Shown here in pieces: positions 1 through 9,328 of a DNA stretch of 64,000 nucleotides. The stretch comes from Nocardia elegans NBRC 108235. GTDB taxonomy: Bacteria > Actinomycetota > Actinomycetes > Mycobacteriales > Mycobacteriaceae. Numbering within the stretch: the first letter of the stretch is position 1; every line of letters starts with the position of its first letter. Both the position numbers and the translations under genes were made by a program. The stretch lies in contig NZ_BDBF01000004.1 of the NCBI RefSeq assembly GCF_001612845.1, forward strand, positions 1 through 64,000. The letters are read 5' to 3'. A model generated the notes under the pieces. The model did not search any database, was not told the origin of the DNA, and was given only the letters and a program-made list of their open reading frames with translations.

Positions 1-69
1 ACTCCTTCGGCCGACAATCAGCCACCCACCGTACCCATCCGGAGTGAGGCGGCGCCGGGTGAGCGTTGG

Positions 70-109
70 TTATCCACAGGAACGGGGAAATTCCACAGCG
101 TTATCCACA
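70..109. promoter_or_regulatory. Two DnaA-box-like 9-mers downstream of aftA
   Basis: The 9-mer TTATCCACA occurs at 70-78 and again at 101-109, 31 bp apart and in the same orientation; a weaker ATTCCACAG-like copy lies between them at about 90-98. TTATCCACA is the classical DnaA-box consensus. They sit just beyond the aftA stop, in 116 bp with no gene. Seen directly; binding by DnaA is inference. Confidence 0.4.
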
Positions 110-116
110 GTACGGG

Positions 117-2081
117 TCAGGAGCGCACGACCAGGGTGAACGGTCCGATATCCGTGATCCGGAAATGCGGATCGGCGAAGAGCGTTCCCGGGAATTCGAC
201 CGTGTAGCGGCGCACGTTGGGGTCGTTGGGATAGACGTCCTCGGCCAGGCGCAGGGTGTAGTTCTCGCCGCTGCGACGGAACAGGAAGGCGTCCGGCGCG
301 CGCCACGGAGAGTGGTTCAGCGCGTCGATCAACTCGGCCGGTGATTTCAGCTCGCTCCAGCGCTTGATCTCGGCGGCCCGGGCCGGAAAATCGGCGAGCG
401 GATTGGCGTAATGCGAGGTCAGCGCCTGGAAACCGAAATACGGATAGTAGGACAGGAAGCTCGTGTCGGCGGTGAGGAGCACCGTCTCGTCGCGCGGCCG
501 CCCGGTTTGCTCGGTGAGGACCTGATCGATGCGGCCGTAATGCGACACCGCCGAGGGGCTGCGCTTGTCCGCCCGCACCCCGTTGCCGTCGGTGTCGGTG
601 TAGGCGGTGGTGATCTCGGCATTCAGGATGCCGGGAATGCTCTGTGTGAAGGCCAGTGCACCGAGGACCGCGACCACCGCGGTCGCCGCCCGGAATCGTC
701 GCGGTTCGTCCCCGGCCTGGTACACGGCCCGTGCGCCCTCGACGAATCCGAACGCTCCCGCCGCGGCGAGCAGCACCTGCAGGATGGGTTCCAACCGGAA
801 GGCCAGCCCCGTCGTACCGGCGGCCGTGACCAGCATGGAGGCCAGCGACCACAGATAGATCGCGACCACCGAGATGGCGAGTGCCTGGGCCCGTCGCGAA
901 CTCGCGGCCCGCACCACCAGCCAGAGGGTGCCGAGCAGGCAGAGGGCACCGAGCAGCGGTTCGGAGAAGTCGAACATCGGGAACGCCAGCCGCGAACCGG
1001 ATTCCGGCAGGTAGTGCAGGGCAGTATTGGATTCCGGCAGATGCCCGGTCAGCACCTTCGCCAGATACGGGGCCCAGACGATCAGGGCCAGGATCGCGGC
1101 GATCACGCCCATGACGATCAGCCGCAGCAGAATCGGCCACAGCAGGCGGAAGACGCCCAGCCGCGGAGCGCGCGGCTGATGTACCGCGATCTCGCGCTGC
1201 TGCCACCACAGGGTTGCCCAGGCGACGAGCCCCATCAGGACCACGGTGAAGACCGCGACCACGAAGAACAGCGTGTAGAACATCGCCGACAGTCCGAGGA
1301 ACGCCCCCGCTCCGATCGCCGCGCCCCAGCCGCCCGCGGTGCGCGGCTCGCCGGCCGGGCTCGCCGTCGCCCCGGATTCGGCGGGCCGATACAGCGCACC
1401 CCACGCCAGCACCATCGCCGGCGCGAACAGGATCACCAGCACGGCGCTGTAGGCCTCGGGGGAGGCGAACGCCACCATCACCGCGGTGGTCGTCGCCGCG
1501 ACCGCGACCGCCCAATCCCAGCGAATCAGCTTGGACCACAACACGAGTGCCAGCACCGACGCCACCGCCAGCGACACGATCGCATAAGGCTTGAACGTCT
1601 CCCACCCGGCCAGGCCGAGCAGATTCGCGACGCGTCCGCCGATCCAGAACCAGCCGGCGGGGTAGTACGCCGGAATGTCGGCGTAGGTCATATCGTGCAG
1701 CGCGGCGGTATCGGTGAGGCGCGTCAGATATTCGGTGCGGAATTCCTGATCCACCGAAATGCCGAACAGATACAGCTTGGTCGCCGCGAGCGGCATTCCG
1801 AGCGTCACCGTGACGAAGGCGGAAATACCCGCCCAGGACAGCACTTTCGCCACCCACGGCCACCGGCGCATCCGGATCAGCACGATGGCGAGCACCAGCA
1901 GCACCGCCGCACCCGCCTGCCCCACGGTGGTCAGCGCGCGAGTCACATTGGAGGAGTTGAACGCCGGCCACTGCACCGCCGACATCGCCGTCAGCCCGAT
2001 CGCCGCCACCAGCGCGGCGACCACCGCCCCGACGACAGCCTCCCCGAGCCCGCCCCCGACCTGCCGGACTAGTACGCGCAC
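117..2081 (-). CDS. aftA: Arabinofuranosyltransferase AftA
   Basis: Likely the GT85-family enzyme that transfers the first arabinofuranose from decaprenyl-phospho-arabinose to galactan at the plasma membrane. The 654-residue product (GTG start) has about a dozen hydrophobic segments through residue ~480 and a soluble C-terminal domain. An acidic/aromatic region near residues 110-135 (DQEFRTEYL, then YYPAGWFW) fits the periplasmic loop of AftA-type enzymes. Its place beside dprE2-dprE1-gtrA matches Rv3789-Rv3792 of M. tuberculosis, where aftA precedes the emb genes; emb would lie beyond the window edge. A hairpin and 164 bp separate it from dprE2, so it may be transcribed separately. Confidence 0.9.
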   Translation of the reverse strand: MRVLVRQVGGGLGEAVVGAVVAALVAAIGLTAMSAVQWPAFNSSNVTRALTTVGQAGAAVLLVLAIVLIRMRRWPWVAKVLSWAGISAFVTVTLGMPLAATKLYLFGISVDQEFRTEYLTRLTDTAALHDMTYADIPAYYPAGWFWIGGRVANLLGLAGWETFKPYAIVSLAVASVLALVLWSKLIRWDWAVAVAATTTAVMVAFASPEAYSAVLVILFAPAMVLAWGALYRPAESGATASPAGEPRTAGGWGAAIGAGAFLGLSAMFYTLFFVVAVFTVVLMGLVAWATLWWQQREIAVHQPRAPRLGVFRLLWPILLRLIVMGVIAAILALIVWAPYLAKVLTGHLPESNTALHYLPESGSRLAFPMFDFSEPLLGALCLLGTLWLVVRAASSRRAQALAISVVAIYLWSLASMLVTAAGTTGLAFRLEPILQVLLAAAGAFGFVEGARAVYQAGDEPRRFRAATAVVAVLGALAFTQSIPGILNAEITTAYTDTDGNGVRADKRSPSAVSHYGRIDQVLTEQTGRPRDETVLLTADTSFLSYYPYFGFQALTSHYANPLADFPARAAEIKRWSELKSPAELIDALNHSPWRAPDAFLFRRSGENYTLRLAEDVYPNDPNVRRYTVEFPGTLFADPHFRITDIGPFTLVVRS

Positions 2082-2185
2082 AGTGCCTCCGGATCCTCTC
2101 TCGCCGCCGATCTGCCCGCGAGCCTACAAGCCGGGTGGAACCGGTTCGCGTCGGCGCGATGCCGGCGGCCGTCCTCGTGAAACGA

Positions 2186-2225
2186 CGAAGGAGAGCCGGC
2201 GCTCGGTAGCGGCGACTCTCCTTCG
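2186..2225 (-). terminator. Hairpin between dprE2 and aftA
   Basis: CGAAGGAGAG (2186-2195) pairs with CTCTCCTTCG (2216-2225) around a GC-rich loop. It lies about 20 bp past the dprE2 stop on the minus strand. There is no clear T-run, so it may attenuate rather than end transcription. Confidence 0.55.
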
Positions 2226-2245
2226 CGGCTCGAAACCGAACCGGT

Positions 2246-3007
2246 CTAGATGGGAAGTCTGCGGAAGATCGGGCGCGGAACGTGGCGCAGGATCATCATG
2301 ACCCAGCGGAACGTACCCGGCGCCCAGACCAGTTCCTTACCCTTCTCGGACGCCGAAACCGCAAGCACCGCAACGTCTTCCTTGTTCACCGTGAGCGGCG
2401 CCTCGGCGACGTGCGCGGAGAACTGGGTGCGCACCTGGCCCGGCCGCACCACGGTGACGCGCGGGCCGTGCGGGCGCAGCGCCTCGCCCAGGCCGAGATA
2501 GAAACCATCCAGCCCGGCCTTGGTGGAGCCGTAGACGAAGTTGGCGCGCTTGACGCGCTCACCGGCCACCGAGGACATGACGATGATCCGCCCGAAGCCC
2601 TGGGCCTTCATCTTCTCGCCGACGAGCACGCCGACCGACACGCCCGCGGTGTAGTTGACCTCGGCGACCCGCACGGCCTTGAGCTGGTTCTGCCACAGCT
2701 CCTCGGCGTCGCCGTCGAGCGCGAAGGCGACGATCGCGACATCGATATCGCCGTCGGCCCAGGCCTGTTCGATCACCTTGGGGTGGCTGCCGGTGTCCAG
2801 CGCGTCGAAGTCGACGATCTCGACCTTCGACGCGCCCGCGGCCTCCAACTGAGCGACCGACTGCGCGCGCAACGGGTCGTTCGGCAGCGCCGCGAGCACC
2901 ACTCGCGCCGGGCCCTTCTTCAAATACTCCTCGACGATCGCGAGGCCGATCTCCGAGGTACCGCCCAAAAGCAGAATGTTCTGCGGGTTACCTACCGCGT
3001 TGATCAC
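2246..3007 (-). CDS. dprE2: Decaprenylphosphoryl-2-keto-ribose reductase DprE2
   Basis: An NAD(P)H-dependent short-chain reductase that reduces decaprenylphosphoryl-2-keto-ribose to decaprenylphosphoryl-arabinose, the second half-reaction of the DprE1/DprE2 epimerase. The GTG start at 3007 overlaps the dprE1 stop by 4 bases (GTGA), giving 253 aa, essentially the length of Rv3791. The Rossmann motif [10 protein letters not shown] is at residues ~11-20, and the SDR catalytic set appears as S...YGSTKAG in the middle. A longer frame runs upstream, but it only reads through dprE1, so the coupled GTG is the better start. Confidence 0.95.
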   Translation of the reverse strand: MINAVGNPQNILLLGGTSEIGLAIVEEYLKKGPARVVLAALPNDPLRAQSVAQLEAAGASKVEIVDFDALDTGSHPKVIEQAWADGDIDVAIVAFALDGDAEELWQNQLKAVRVAEVNYTAGVSVGVLVGEKMKAQGFGRIIVMSSVAGERVKRANFVYGSTKAGLDGFYLGLGEALRPHGPRVTVVRPGQVRTQFSAHVAEAPLTVNKEDVAVLAVSASEKGKELVWAPGTFRWVMMILRHVPRPIFRRLPI

Positions 3008-4500
3008 TGCAGCTCCAGCCTTCTCGCCATATCGGACATGAAAACGCCTGTGGGATCGACACTTCGGCGGACCTTGATCCACTCGTCGATCTTGGGATAC
3101 ATCTTGTGGAAGGTCTCCGCGGTGGTCCGGGAGTCCTTCGCGGTGTAGAGGCGACCGCCGAATTCCAGGACGCGACGGTCCAATTCGGTGACCAGCTCGT
3201 TGAGGCCCGGACGCACGGGGAAGTCGACGCAGATGTTCCAGCCCTCCATGGGGAAGCTCAGCGGCGCCTGGTTGCCCGGCCCGAAGAACTTCAGCACATT
3301 GAGCGCGGAGTAGTGACCGGAACGCTGGATGTCGACGATGATCTTGGTGAATTCGTCCAGCGCCTCGGGCGGCAACACGAACTGGTACTGGATGAAACCG
3401 GCCGACCCGTAGGCCCGATTCCACTCCGAGACCACGTCCAGCATGTGATAGAACTGCGTCAAGTTCATGATCTTGCCGGTGTAGTTGCCGCCGAGCGCGT
3501 AGTACGCCTCGCCCACCATGCCGAGCGTGAGCTTATTGGCCGCGAAACTCGGGAAGATGTTCGGCACCGTCAGCAGATTCGGCGCGTCGAACTTCAGCGG
3601 GTTGGCGCGCAGCTTCTTCGGCAGTTCGTCCAACTTGGCCAGGCGGCCGCGAGAAACGTTGGCGCGCCCCAGCTTCGGCGGTGCGCTGATCACGTCGAAC
3701 CAGGTCGAGGAGTAGGTGTAGTTCTCCTCGGAGCCGTCCTTGTGTACGGCGATGGTCTCGTCCAGCGTCGTGGTCTTGATGCCGTCGGCGATGAAGTAGG
3801 CCGTCTCGGTCGGCGTCATCTCGATCGTGGCGCGCAGGATGATGCCGGTCAGGCCGTTGCCACCGACGGTCGCCCAGAACAGCTTGGCGTTCTTCTTGGG
3901 ACCGATGTGCTGAATCTTGCCGTCGGCGGTCAGCAGGTCGATCGAACGCACGTGGTTGCCGAAGCTGCCGGCGCTGTGGTGGTTCTTGCCGTGGATATCG
4001 GAGGCGATGGCGCCGCCGACGGTCACCTGCCGGGTGCCCGGAAGAACCGGAACCCACAAACCGAACGGGAGCGCGGCCTTCATCAGCTGATCGAGGCTGA
4101 CGCCGGCATCCACATCGACCAGGTGGCTGTCACGGTCGATCCGGTGGATGTTGTTCAGCGCCGACATGTCGATGACGAGGCCGCCACCGTTCTGCGCATG
4201 GTCACCGTAGGACCGGCCGAGCCCGCGCGCGATCACACCGCGTCGCAGGTACGCCGGCTTGGACTCGTTGTCCTCCGCGACCATGGCCACGGCCTTGGCG
4301 ATCAGTTCCGGATCGCCGGTCGAGAGCACTTCGGAGGTGGAGGGCGCGGTACGACCCCATCCGGTCAGTCGACGGGTATGCGTCGGCAGCGAAAAGCTGT
4401 CGGCGGAGCCGTTGCTGCTTGCCTGTGACGCCTCGCCGTCGCCCGCGGAGTTCGCAGGACCCGCGGCGGTGGAGGTCTGAGCTTTCGTGGACATCGGCAT
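3004..4500 (-). CDS. dprE1: Decaprenylphosphoryl-ribose oxidase DprE1
   Basis: FAD-dependent oxidase of the VAO/PCMH type that oxidises decaprenylphosphoryl-ribose at C2', feeding DprE2 for arabinan precursor supply. The 498-aa product shows an FAD-binding region ([17 protein letters not shown]) and the C-terminal substrate domain. Cys424, in GWNICVDFP, lies 75 residues from the C-terminus, exactly as Cys387 does in the 461-aa M. tuberculosis enzyme; that cysteine is the covalent target of benzothiazinones. The N-terminus is about 37 residues longer than the mycobacterial protein and low-complexity; ATG codons at 4500 and 4494 are both possible starts. Confidence 0.96.
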   Translation of the reverse strand: MPMSTKAQTSTAAGPANSAGDGEASQASSNGSADSFSLPTHTRRLTGWGRTAPSTSEVLSTGDPELIAKAVAMVAEDNESKPAYLRRGVIARGLGRSYGDHAQNGGGLVIDMSALNNIHRIDRDSHLVDVDAGVSLDQLMKAALPFGLWVPVLPGTRQVTVGGAIASDIHGKNHHSAGSFGNHVRSIDLLTADGKIQHIGPKKNAKLFWATVGGNGLTGIILRATIEMTPTETAYFIADGIKTTTLDETIAVHKDGSEENYTYSSTWFDVISAPPKLGRANVSRGRLAKLDELPKKLRANPLKFDAPNLLTVPNIFPSFAANKLTLGMVGEAYYALGGNYTGKIMNLTQFYHMLDVVSEWNRAYGSAGFIQYQFVLPPEALDEFTKIIVDIQRSGHYSALNVLKFFGPGNQAPLSFPMEGWNICVDFPVRPGLNELVTELDRRVLEFGGRLYTAKDSRTTAETFHKMYPKIDEWIKVRRSVDPTGVFMSDMARRLELQ

Positions 4501-4636
4501 AGAGGCTACAGGTATGGCCGGGGCAGGGGTCGGCTGTCGCGTGTCCGCGGCCCGCTCGAGGCGGATTTCACAGCGGCGACCGGGGCGGGAGCGCGGTTGT
4601 CGCGGCGTGTGCGGCGTGACCCGCTACTCTCGTGCC

Positions 4637-5119
4637 GTGAGTGCGGAACCCCATCTTCCTCTTCCGGCCGAGTTGCCCCTGGTAGACGAGCCGGGCGGTA
4701 CGGATGTCGATCTGAAGACGCAGATTGTCCGGTTCGTCCTCACCGGCGGATTGTCGGCGGTGGTCGACTTCGGGCTGTACGTGCTGCTCATGGCCCTGTT
4801 CGGGGTCCCGCGCGATTTCGCCAAGGCCTGCAGTTTCATCGCCGGTACCACCACGGCGTATCTGATCAATCGGCGCTGGACGTTCAAGGCGCCGCCGAGC
4901 CGCAGCCGGTTCGTGGCGGTGGTGATCCTCTACGCGGTGACCTTCGCGGCGCAGGTGGGTATCAACGCGCTGCTCAACGACACCCTGCCCGCGATGTCGG
5001 TGGATATCGCCGGCCATTCGGTGAAGGGTGCGGTGCTGATCGCCTTCGTCATCGCGCAGGGCGTGGCCACCGTGATCAACTTCGTCGTGCAACGTGCGGT
5101 GATCTTCAAGATCCGCTGA
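4637..5119 (+). CDS. GtrA-family membrane protein (Rv3789-like)
   Basis: Small polytopic membrane protein of the GtrA family, 160 aa from the GTG at 4637. Four hydrophobic segments follow a hydrophilic N-terminal leader of about 25 residues. The signature INRRWTF sits between segments 2 and 3. Divergent to dprE1, as Rv3789 neighbours dprE1; Rv3789 has been linked to arabinan assembly, either as a candidate decaprenyl-phospho-arabinose flippase or as an anchor for AftA. An upstream in-frame ATG at 4487 would start inside the dprE1 5' end and encode low-complexity sequence, so it is not used. Confidence 0.85.
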   Translation: MSAEPHLPLPAELPLVDEPGGTDVDLKTQIVRFVLTGGLSAVVDFGLYVLLMALFGVPRDFAKACSFIAGTTTAYLINRRWTFKAPPSRSRFVAVVILYAVTFAAQVGINALLNDTLPAMSVDIAGHSVKGAVLIAFVIAQGVATVINFVVQRAVIFKIR

Positions 5120-5145
5120 CGTTCCGGATCGCCGATCCCGAACCG

Positions 5146-5766
5146 TCAACCCTCCGCGACGAGGGCCCGCGCCTGCGCCTTGGCGCCGAAATAGTCCCCA
5201 CCCTTGGCCCGCGGACTGTCGGTACCCCATTCCCGCTCCTCGCGGGCGGCCGGCGTCAGGTGCGGGATGTGCTTTCTGCAGTGGATGTAGGCCTCCTCGA
5301 CATCCACGACCACCCACCGCTCGGCGACGCGGCCGCGCTCGGCCGCCGGCAGGTCGGGTACCCGGCCTCGCAATGACTGATCGTCGACGATGCGTGCCGA
5401 TCCGTTGATATGCAGCCCGACCAGGTCGTGGACGAAGTCGATCATCAGGATGCCGACGTGCGGATTCTCCAGGATGTTGCCGAGGGAGGCCATCACTCCG
5501 TTGCCGCGGTATTCCGGATAGGCGACCGTGCGGTCGTCGATGACGTGCACGAATCCGGGTTTGCCGGCCCGGAAGCTGGTATCGCATTCACCGTGCCGGT
5601 CGGCGGTGGCGATGAAGGCCATATCCATCCGTCCCACGAACTCGCGCATGCGTGAGTTGAGGCTGTTCAGCACCTGTTCGTCGTAGAAGCGCTCCGCGCG
5701 CTCCTCGGTGCCGAATCGGCGTTGCAGTTCTCGCTCGCCGTCACTGCCGCCTGTGGAACCGGACAT
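5146..5766 (-). CDS. Pyridoxamine 5'-phosphate oxidase family protein
   Basis: Predicted split-barrel FMN- or F420-binding protein of the PNPOx-like superfamily, 206 aa. The pattern FIATADRHGECDTSFRAG, then PEYRGNGVMASLGNI, then NPHVGILMIDF is typical of this fold. The ATG at 5766 is chosen because GGAGGGG lies about 5 bases upstream; a start 48 bases earlier lacks such a site. Convergent with gtrA. Substrate unknown; such proteins often reduce quinones or small electrophiles. Confidence 0.8.
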   Translation of the reverse strand: MSGSTGGSDGERELQRRFGTEERAERFYDEQVLNSLNSRMREFVGRMDMAFIATADRHGECDTSFRAGKPGFVHVIDDRTVAYPEYRGNGVMASLGNILENPHVGILMIDFVHDLVGLHINGSARIVDDQSLRGRVPDLPAAERGRVAERWVVVDVEEAYIHCRKHIPHLTPAAREEREWGTDSPRAKGGDYFGAKAQARALVAEG

Positions 5767-6136
5767 GCCACACCCCTCCGGGTAGCTGAGATCCGCACGT
5801 GGATGGTTCGGCATTGAACCTGAAATATGTCGAAATCCTATAGGAACGAACGTGTTTCGGATGGCGAAATCAGCGAACCAGCAGATGGGCGCACTGTCTG
5901 TAAAGACAATCTGTGAGCTGAGCCGCTACCGCGCATCAGTCTCGCGTACGGGACAGGTACGTGGCAACGCCCGAAATGCCGTTTGCCTCAAGGCTGCTGG
6001 CCGAATGTGCAGGGTAGTGGCGGCCGAACTGCTTGTGAGCGTGAGCTTTTCACATCCGCGAGTGCGGAGATAGCGCGCGGGTTGCCCGTTGCGCCACGAG
6101 CGCTATCCCCCTTGCACGTGCCGACCGGTCGGAGAA
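5767..6136. other. Intergenic, no gene seen
   Basis: 370 bp between the PNPOx-like start and the 3' end of the molybdoenzyme gene. I see no coherent reading frame, RNA gene or strong hairpin; the minus-strand promoter of the PNPOx-like gene should lie in its left part. Confidence 0.5.
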
Positions 6137-8368
6137 TCACACCGGCGTGATGGTCACCGGAACCCCGTTGAATACCGCATTCCCGGACACGGCGTCGATG
6201 CGGGAATCATCGGTCAGGGCATTGGCATTCACGCCGGCGTGCTCTCGCGCGACCGTCTGGGTACTGCCCGAATGTCCCCATCCGTGCGGCAGGCTCACCA
6301 CGCCGGGCATGATCCGGTCGTTCGGTTCCACCGGCACGGTCAGCTTTCCGGCCGCCGATTCGATCGCGGCCAGCTCGCCCAGCCCGAGGCGCGCGACGTC
6401 GTCGGGGTGAATATGCAGCGTGCAGGTATTGGAGCCGCCGACCAGCGCCGGTACGTTGTGCATCCAGCTGTTGTTCGACCGCAGCTGCCGCCGGCCGATC
6501 AAGACCACATCCGGTCGGGCAGCGGACAATTCGGCCACCAGCCGGGTCGTATCGTCGAGCAGCGGCTGGGGCGCCAGTTCCACCTTCCTGGAGGCGGTGC
6601 GCAGCACACCGGGCAGTCGCGGTCGCAGCGCACCCAGGTCGACGCCGTGCGGATTGTCGAGGAGAACCTGCAGGTTCAGTCCCTCGGGCGCCCCGTTCTC
6701 GCCGGTGCCGATGTCCACCGGCTGACGATCGGGATTCCACTCGCCGTACGGGCCCAGGCGCAGCATCATGTCGATGCGCTGTTCGGTGGTGTCGGCGCCG
6801 ATCAATTCGCCGCGTCGCTCGGTGAGTCCGGCCTTGTGCAGCGTGCCGGCGATGATCAGCTCGTCCACCTCGGCGACGTAATCGCGGCCGGGCTCCGGTC
6901 GCTGCCCAGCCAGGGAAAGTGCGAGGCGGGCAAGTATTTCCGATTCCGAGGGCCGGTCGTCCGGCAGGGCGACCAGCGGCGGGGAATAGCGGGCGTAGTT
7001 GTGCACCGCGAACTGCAGCAGCGCGAAATCGTAGTGCGGCGCCTGCAGTGTGCGCGGCGGCGGCAGGATCACATCCGCATGGCGGGTGGTCTCGTTGAGG
7101 TAGCGATCCACACTGATCATGAAGTCCAGCCCGGCCAGCGCTTCGCCCAGCCGTGCGCCCGCGGGCGCCGAGAGCACTGGATTGCCGGCCACCGTCACCA
7201 GCATCCGGACCTGTCCCTCACCGGGCGTGAGAATTTCGTCGGCCAGCGTCGCGACGGGGAATTCGCCCATGGCTTCGGGCAATTCGCGCACCCGGCTGGT
7301 CCAGCGCCCGAGCCGGAACGGCCGCGTCCGCACGATGCCCAGTGCCGCGGCGGTCGCGAACATCGCGCCGCCGGGCCGGTCGAGATTGCCGGTGAGCACG
7401 TTGATCACATCCACCAGCCACTGCGTGAGAGTGCCGAATTCGGCGGTGCAGGTGCCGATGCGCGCATAGACCGCGGCCGTCGGCGCCGCGGCCAGCTCCC
7501 GCGCCAGCCGCGCCACGGTCTCGGCGGGGATGCCCGTGCGTGCCTGCACGGCCTCGGGCGTGAACGGGACTGCCGCCGAACGGATCTGTTCGAGTCCCGC
7601 CACCTCGACTCGGATATCGGTCAGATCCTCCGCGAAGAGCGTGTGCACGATGCCGAACAGCAGATAGGCATCGCTGCCGGGCCGGATGAACAGATGCTCG
7701 TCGGCGAGATCCGCGGTCCGGGTGCGCCGCGGATCGACCACGACCAACCGCCCGCCGCGCTTGCGCAGCGCCTTCAACCGGCCCGGATAGTCCGGGGCGG
7801 TACACAGCGAGCCGTTGGACTCCAGCGGATTGGCGCCGAGCATCAGCAGGTAGTCGGTGCGGTCCAGATCGGGCACCGCGACCGTGAGCGGATCGCCGAA
7901 CATGAGCCCGCTCGACACCTGCTTCGGCATCTGATCGGCGGTGCTGGCCGAGTACAGATTGCGCGTGCTCAACGCCCGGATCAGTGCCGGCACGTACAGC
8001 GCGCCGGCGACTGTGTGCGCATTCGGATTGCCCAGATACAGCCCGGCGGCCTGGCGGCCGTATTCGTCGAGGACGGCCGGGGCCCGCTCGGCGATGAGAT
8101 CGAAGGCCTCGGTCCAGGTGGCCTGGCGCCAGGTGTCGGTGGCGCGATCACGGATGATCGGTTCGGCCAGCCGATCGGGGTCGGCGTCCAGCGCCCCGAG
8201 GCTCGCGCCCTTCGGGCAGATGAAGCCGCGGCTGAACGGGTCCTCGCGGTCGCCGCGCACGCGCGTCACCCGCTCCTGAGCGTCCAGGGTGATCTCGAGT
8301 CCGCAGACGGCCTCGCACAGCGGGCAGGTGCGGTAGGTGGTCCGGGCTTCTGCGGTGACGCGTGACAT
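6137..8368 (-). CDS. Molybdopterin-dependent oxidoreductase (formate dehydrogenase/nitrate reductase family)
   Basis: 743-aa member of the DMSO-reductase superfamily binding a bis-MGD molybdenum cofactor. The N-terminal [4Fe-4S] ligands are visible: Cys15, Cys18, Cys22 (CPLCEAVC) and Cys51 (CPKG). The central domains carry VVVDPRRTRTADLADEHLFIRPG..., typical of the MGD-binding part, and the last ~110 residues (LRSNNSWMHN ... HPDDVARLG ... VSLPHGWGH) form the molydopterin-dinucleotide-binding C-terminal domain. No Tat signal is seen, so it is probably cytoplasmic. M. tuberculosis Rv0197 is a similar single-subunit protein. No partner electron-transfer subunits are adjacent; the substrate cannot be told. 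Confidence 0.88.
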   Translation of the reverse strand: MSRVTAEARTTYRTCPLCEAVCGLEITLDAQERVTRVRGDREDPFSRGFICPKGASLGALDADPDRLAEPIIRDRATDTWRQATWTEAFDLIAERAPAVLDEYGRQAAGLYLGNPNAHTVAGALYVPALIRALSTRNLYSASTADQMPKQVSSGLMFGDPLTVAVPDLDRTDYLLMLGANPLESNGSLCTAPDYPGRLKALRKRGGRLVVVDPRRTRTADLADEHLFIRPGSDAYLLFGIVHTLFAEDLTDIRVEVAGLEQIRSAAVPFTPEAVQARTGIPAETVARLARELAAAPTAAVYARIGTCTAEFGTLTQWLVDVINVLTGNLDRPGGAMFATAAALGIVRTRPFRLGRWTSRVRELPEAMGEFPVATLADEILTPGEGQVRMLVTVAGNPVLSAPAGARLGEALAGLDFMISVDRYLNETTRHADVILPPPRTLQAPHYDFALLQFAVHNYARYSPPLVALPDDRPSESEILARLALSLAGQRPEPGRDYVAEVDELIIAGTLHKAGLTERRGELIGADTTEQRIDMMLRLGPYGEWNPDRQPVDIGTGENGAPEGLNLQVLLDNPHGVDLGALRPRLPGVLRTASRKVELAPQPLLDDTTRLVAELSAARPDVVLIGRRQLRSNNSWMHNVPALVGGSNTCTLHIHPDDVARLGLGELAAIESAAGKLTVPVEPNDRIMPGVVSLPHGWGHSGSTQTVAREHAGVNANALTDDSRIDAVSGNAVFNGVPVTITPV

Positions 8369-8427
8369 GGACCCATCATCGTCGGCGACTCGTCGTCGCG
8401 TCGAGATTCATTCGAAATGCACGAAAA

Positions 8428-8469
8428 CCGCGAAACCGCGAGAACAGTGTTGTTCTCGCGGTTTCGCGG
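8428..8469 (-). terminator. Strong hairpin terminator
   Basis: Perfect 19-bp inverted repeat: CCGCGAAACCGCGAGAACA (8428-8446) and its complement (8451-8469), loop GTGT. It lies 10 bp past the stop of the gene at 8479 on the minus strand and upstream of the molybdoenzyme start. Confidence 0.75.
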
Positions 8470-8478
8470 ATGGTCGAT

Positions 8479-8973
8479 TCAGCTGGCGATGCGAGCGACC
8501 TGCGGCTTGCGGCCGGAGTTCGCCGAACGCACGGCCGCGGCGATCGCGACGACCGGCGGCAGCCAGCGGGCCTCGGTCGGCGCTACACCCCAGCAGGCCT
8601 CGCCGGCCGAGAGCTGGGTGGGCGGCAACGGGATGCCCGCACCGTCGGTGTAGACGATCGCGCCGGCCGCGCGCAGCGCCTCGAGCGCCATCGCGGCCTT
8701 GGCGAGTCCGGTCACCAGGTGGATCTCGCGGCGCTCGGCGCCCGGGATCTCGATCACCGGTCCGGACAGGTTGTTGGCCCGCAGGAATCGGCGCACGTTC
8801 GCGGCCAGTTCGCCGGCGACCTCGATACCCGACACATTCGTGTCGGTGATCAGGCAGATGCCGTTGGCCGTTTCAGCGACCGTCCACCCGCGCTGGATGT
8901 AGTCCTGCGCGGTAGCGGCCAACGTCGCCGCGTGGACGGAAGTCGGAAACGCTGTACGCACTGTGTTCTCCAT
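8479..8973 (-). CDS. Small protein resembling a bifunctional DNA primase/polymerase N-terminal domain
   Basis: 164 aa from the ATG at 8973 (an ATG at 9009 adds 12 residues). A segment AATAQDYIQRGW near the start and AGIPLPPTQLSAGEACWG near the C-terminus resemble the edges of prim-pol N-terminal domains of actinobacterial mobile elements. The acidic catalytic residues of a working prim-pol are not obvious, so it is probably a non-catalytic derivative or only distantly related. Monocistronic, ended by the hairpin at 8428-8469. Confidence 0.5.
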   Translation of the reverse strand: MENTVRTAFPTSVHAATLAATAQDYIQRGWTVAETANGICLITDTNVSGIEVAGELAANVRRFLRANNLSGPVIEIPGAERREIHLVTGLAKAAMALEALRAAGAIVYTDGAGIPLPPTQLSAGEACWGVAPTEARWLPPVVAIAAAVRSANSGRKPQVARIAS

Positions 8974-9328
8974 TCCCCGGGTAGATCTGGGTCCTGCGTC
9001 GGTGTTCATGGGACGTATCGGGCCGCGCTACCGGCGGTGTTACAACTTGGTGGAAATTTCTTCGTGATGGTCGGATACGTCACAGGGGCGGGCGTTGATC
9101 GCCGGTGGCTATGAACCTTTCGGACCGCCGTTCGCCGCCGTTGTGAACTGCTACGACTACCACCTTTGTGCGCGTCGCTGTGAATCGAATGCGTTGCGGC
9201 TGTTGATTCCCTGGCAGGTCGCTGGGAAGAAATGGGATGAAAGTGTGATGTGAGTCGCATGTGACCGATGGGATTCGATCCCGCCGGGAGATTGCTCGCT
9301 TCCGCTGTGCCGGGAGAGGATTCGAATC
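8974..9328. promoter_or_regulatory. Divergent intergenic region
   Basis: 355 bp between the divergent genes at 8973 (minus) and 9329 (plus). No coding frame is convincing. It should hold both promoters; I cannot assign -10/-35 boxes with confidence. Confidence 0.4.

Noticed and set aside
117..2072. Long open frames antisense to aftA and other genes (for example 411-2072 plus, 6089-8365 plus)
   Set aside because: High-GC codon bias leaves antisense frames open; their products are Arg/Gly/Gln/His-rich low-complexity sequence without motifs.
2246..3424. 392-aa reading frame extending dprE2 upstream
   Set aside because: The first 139 codons only shadow dprE1 in another frame; the GTG at 3007 overlapping the dprE1 stop gives the family's normal length.
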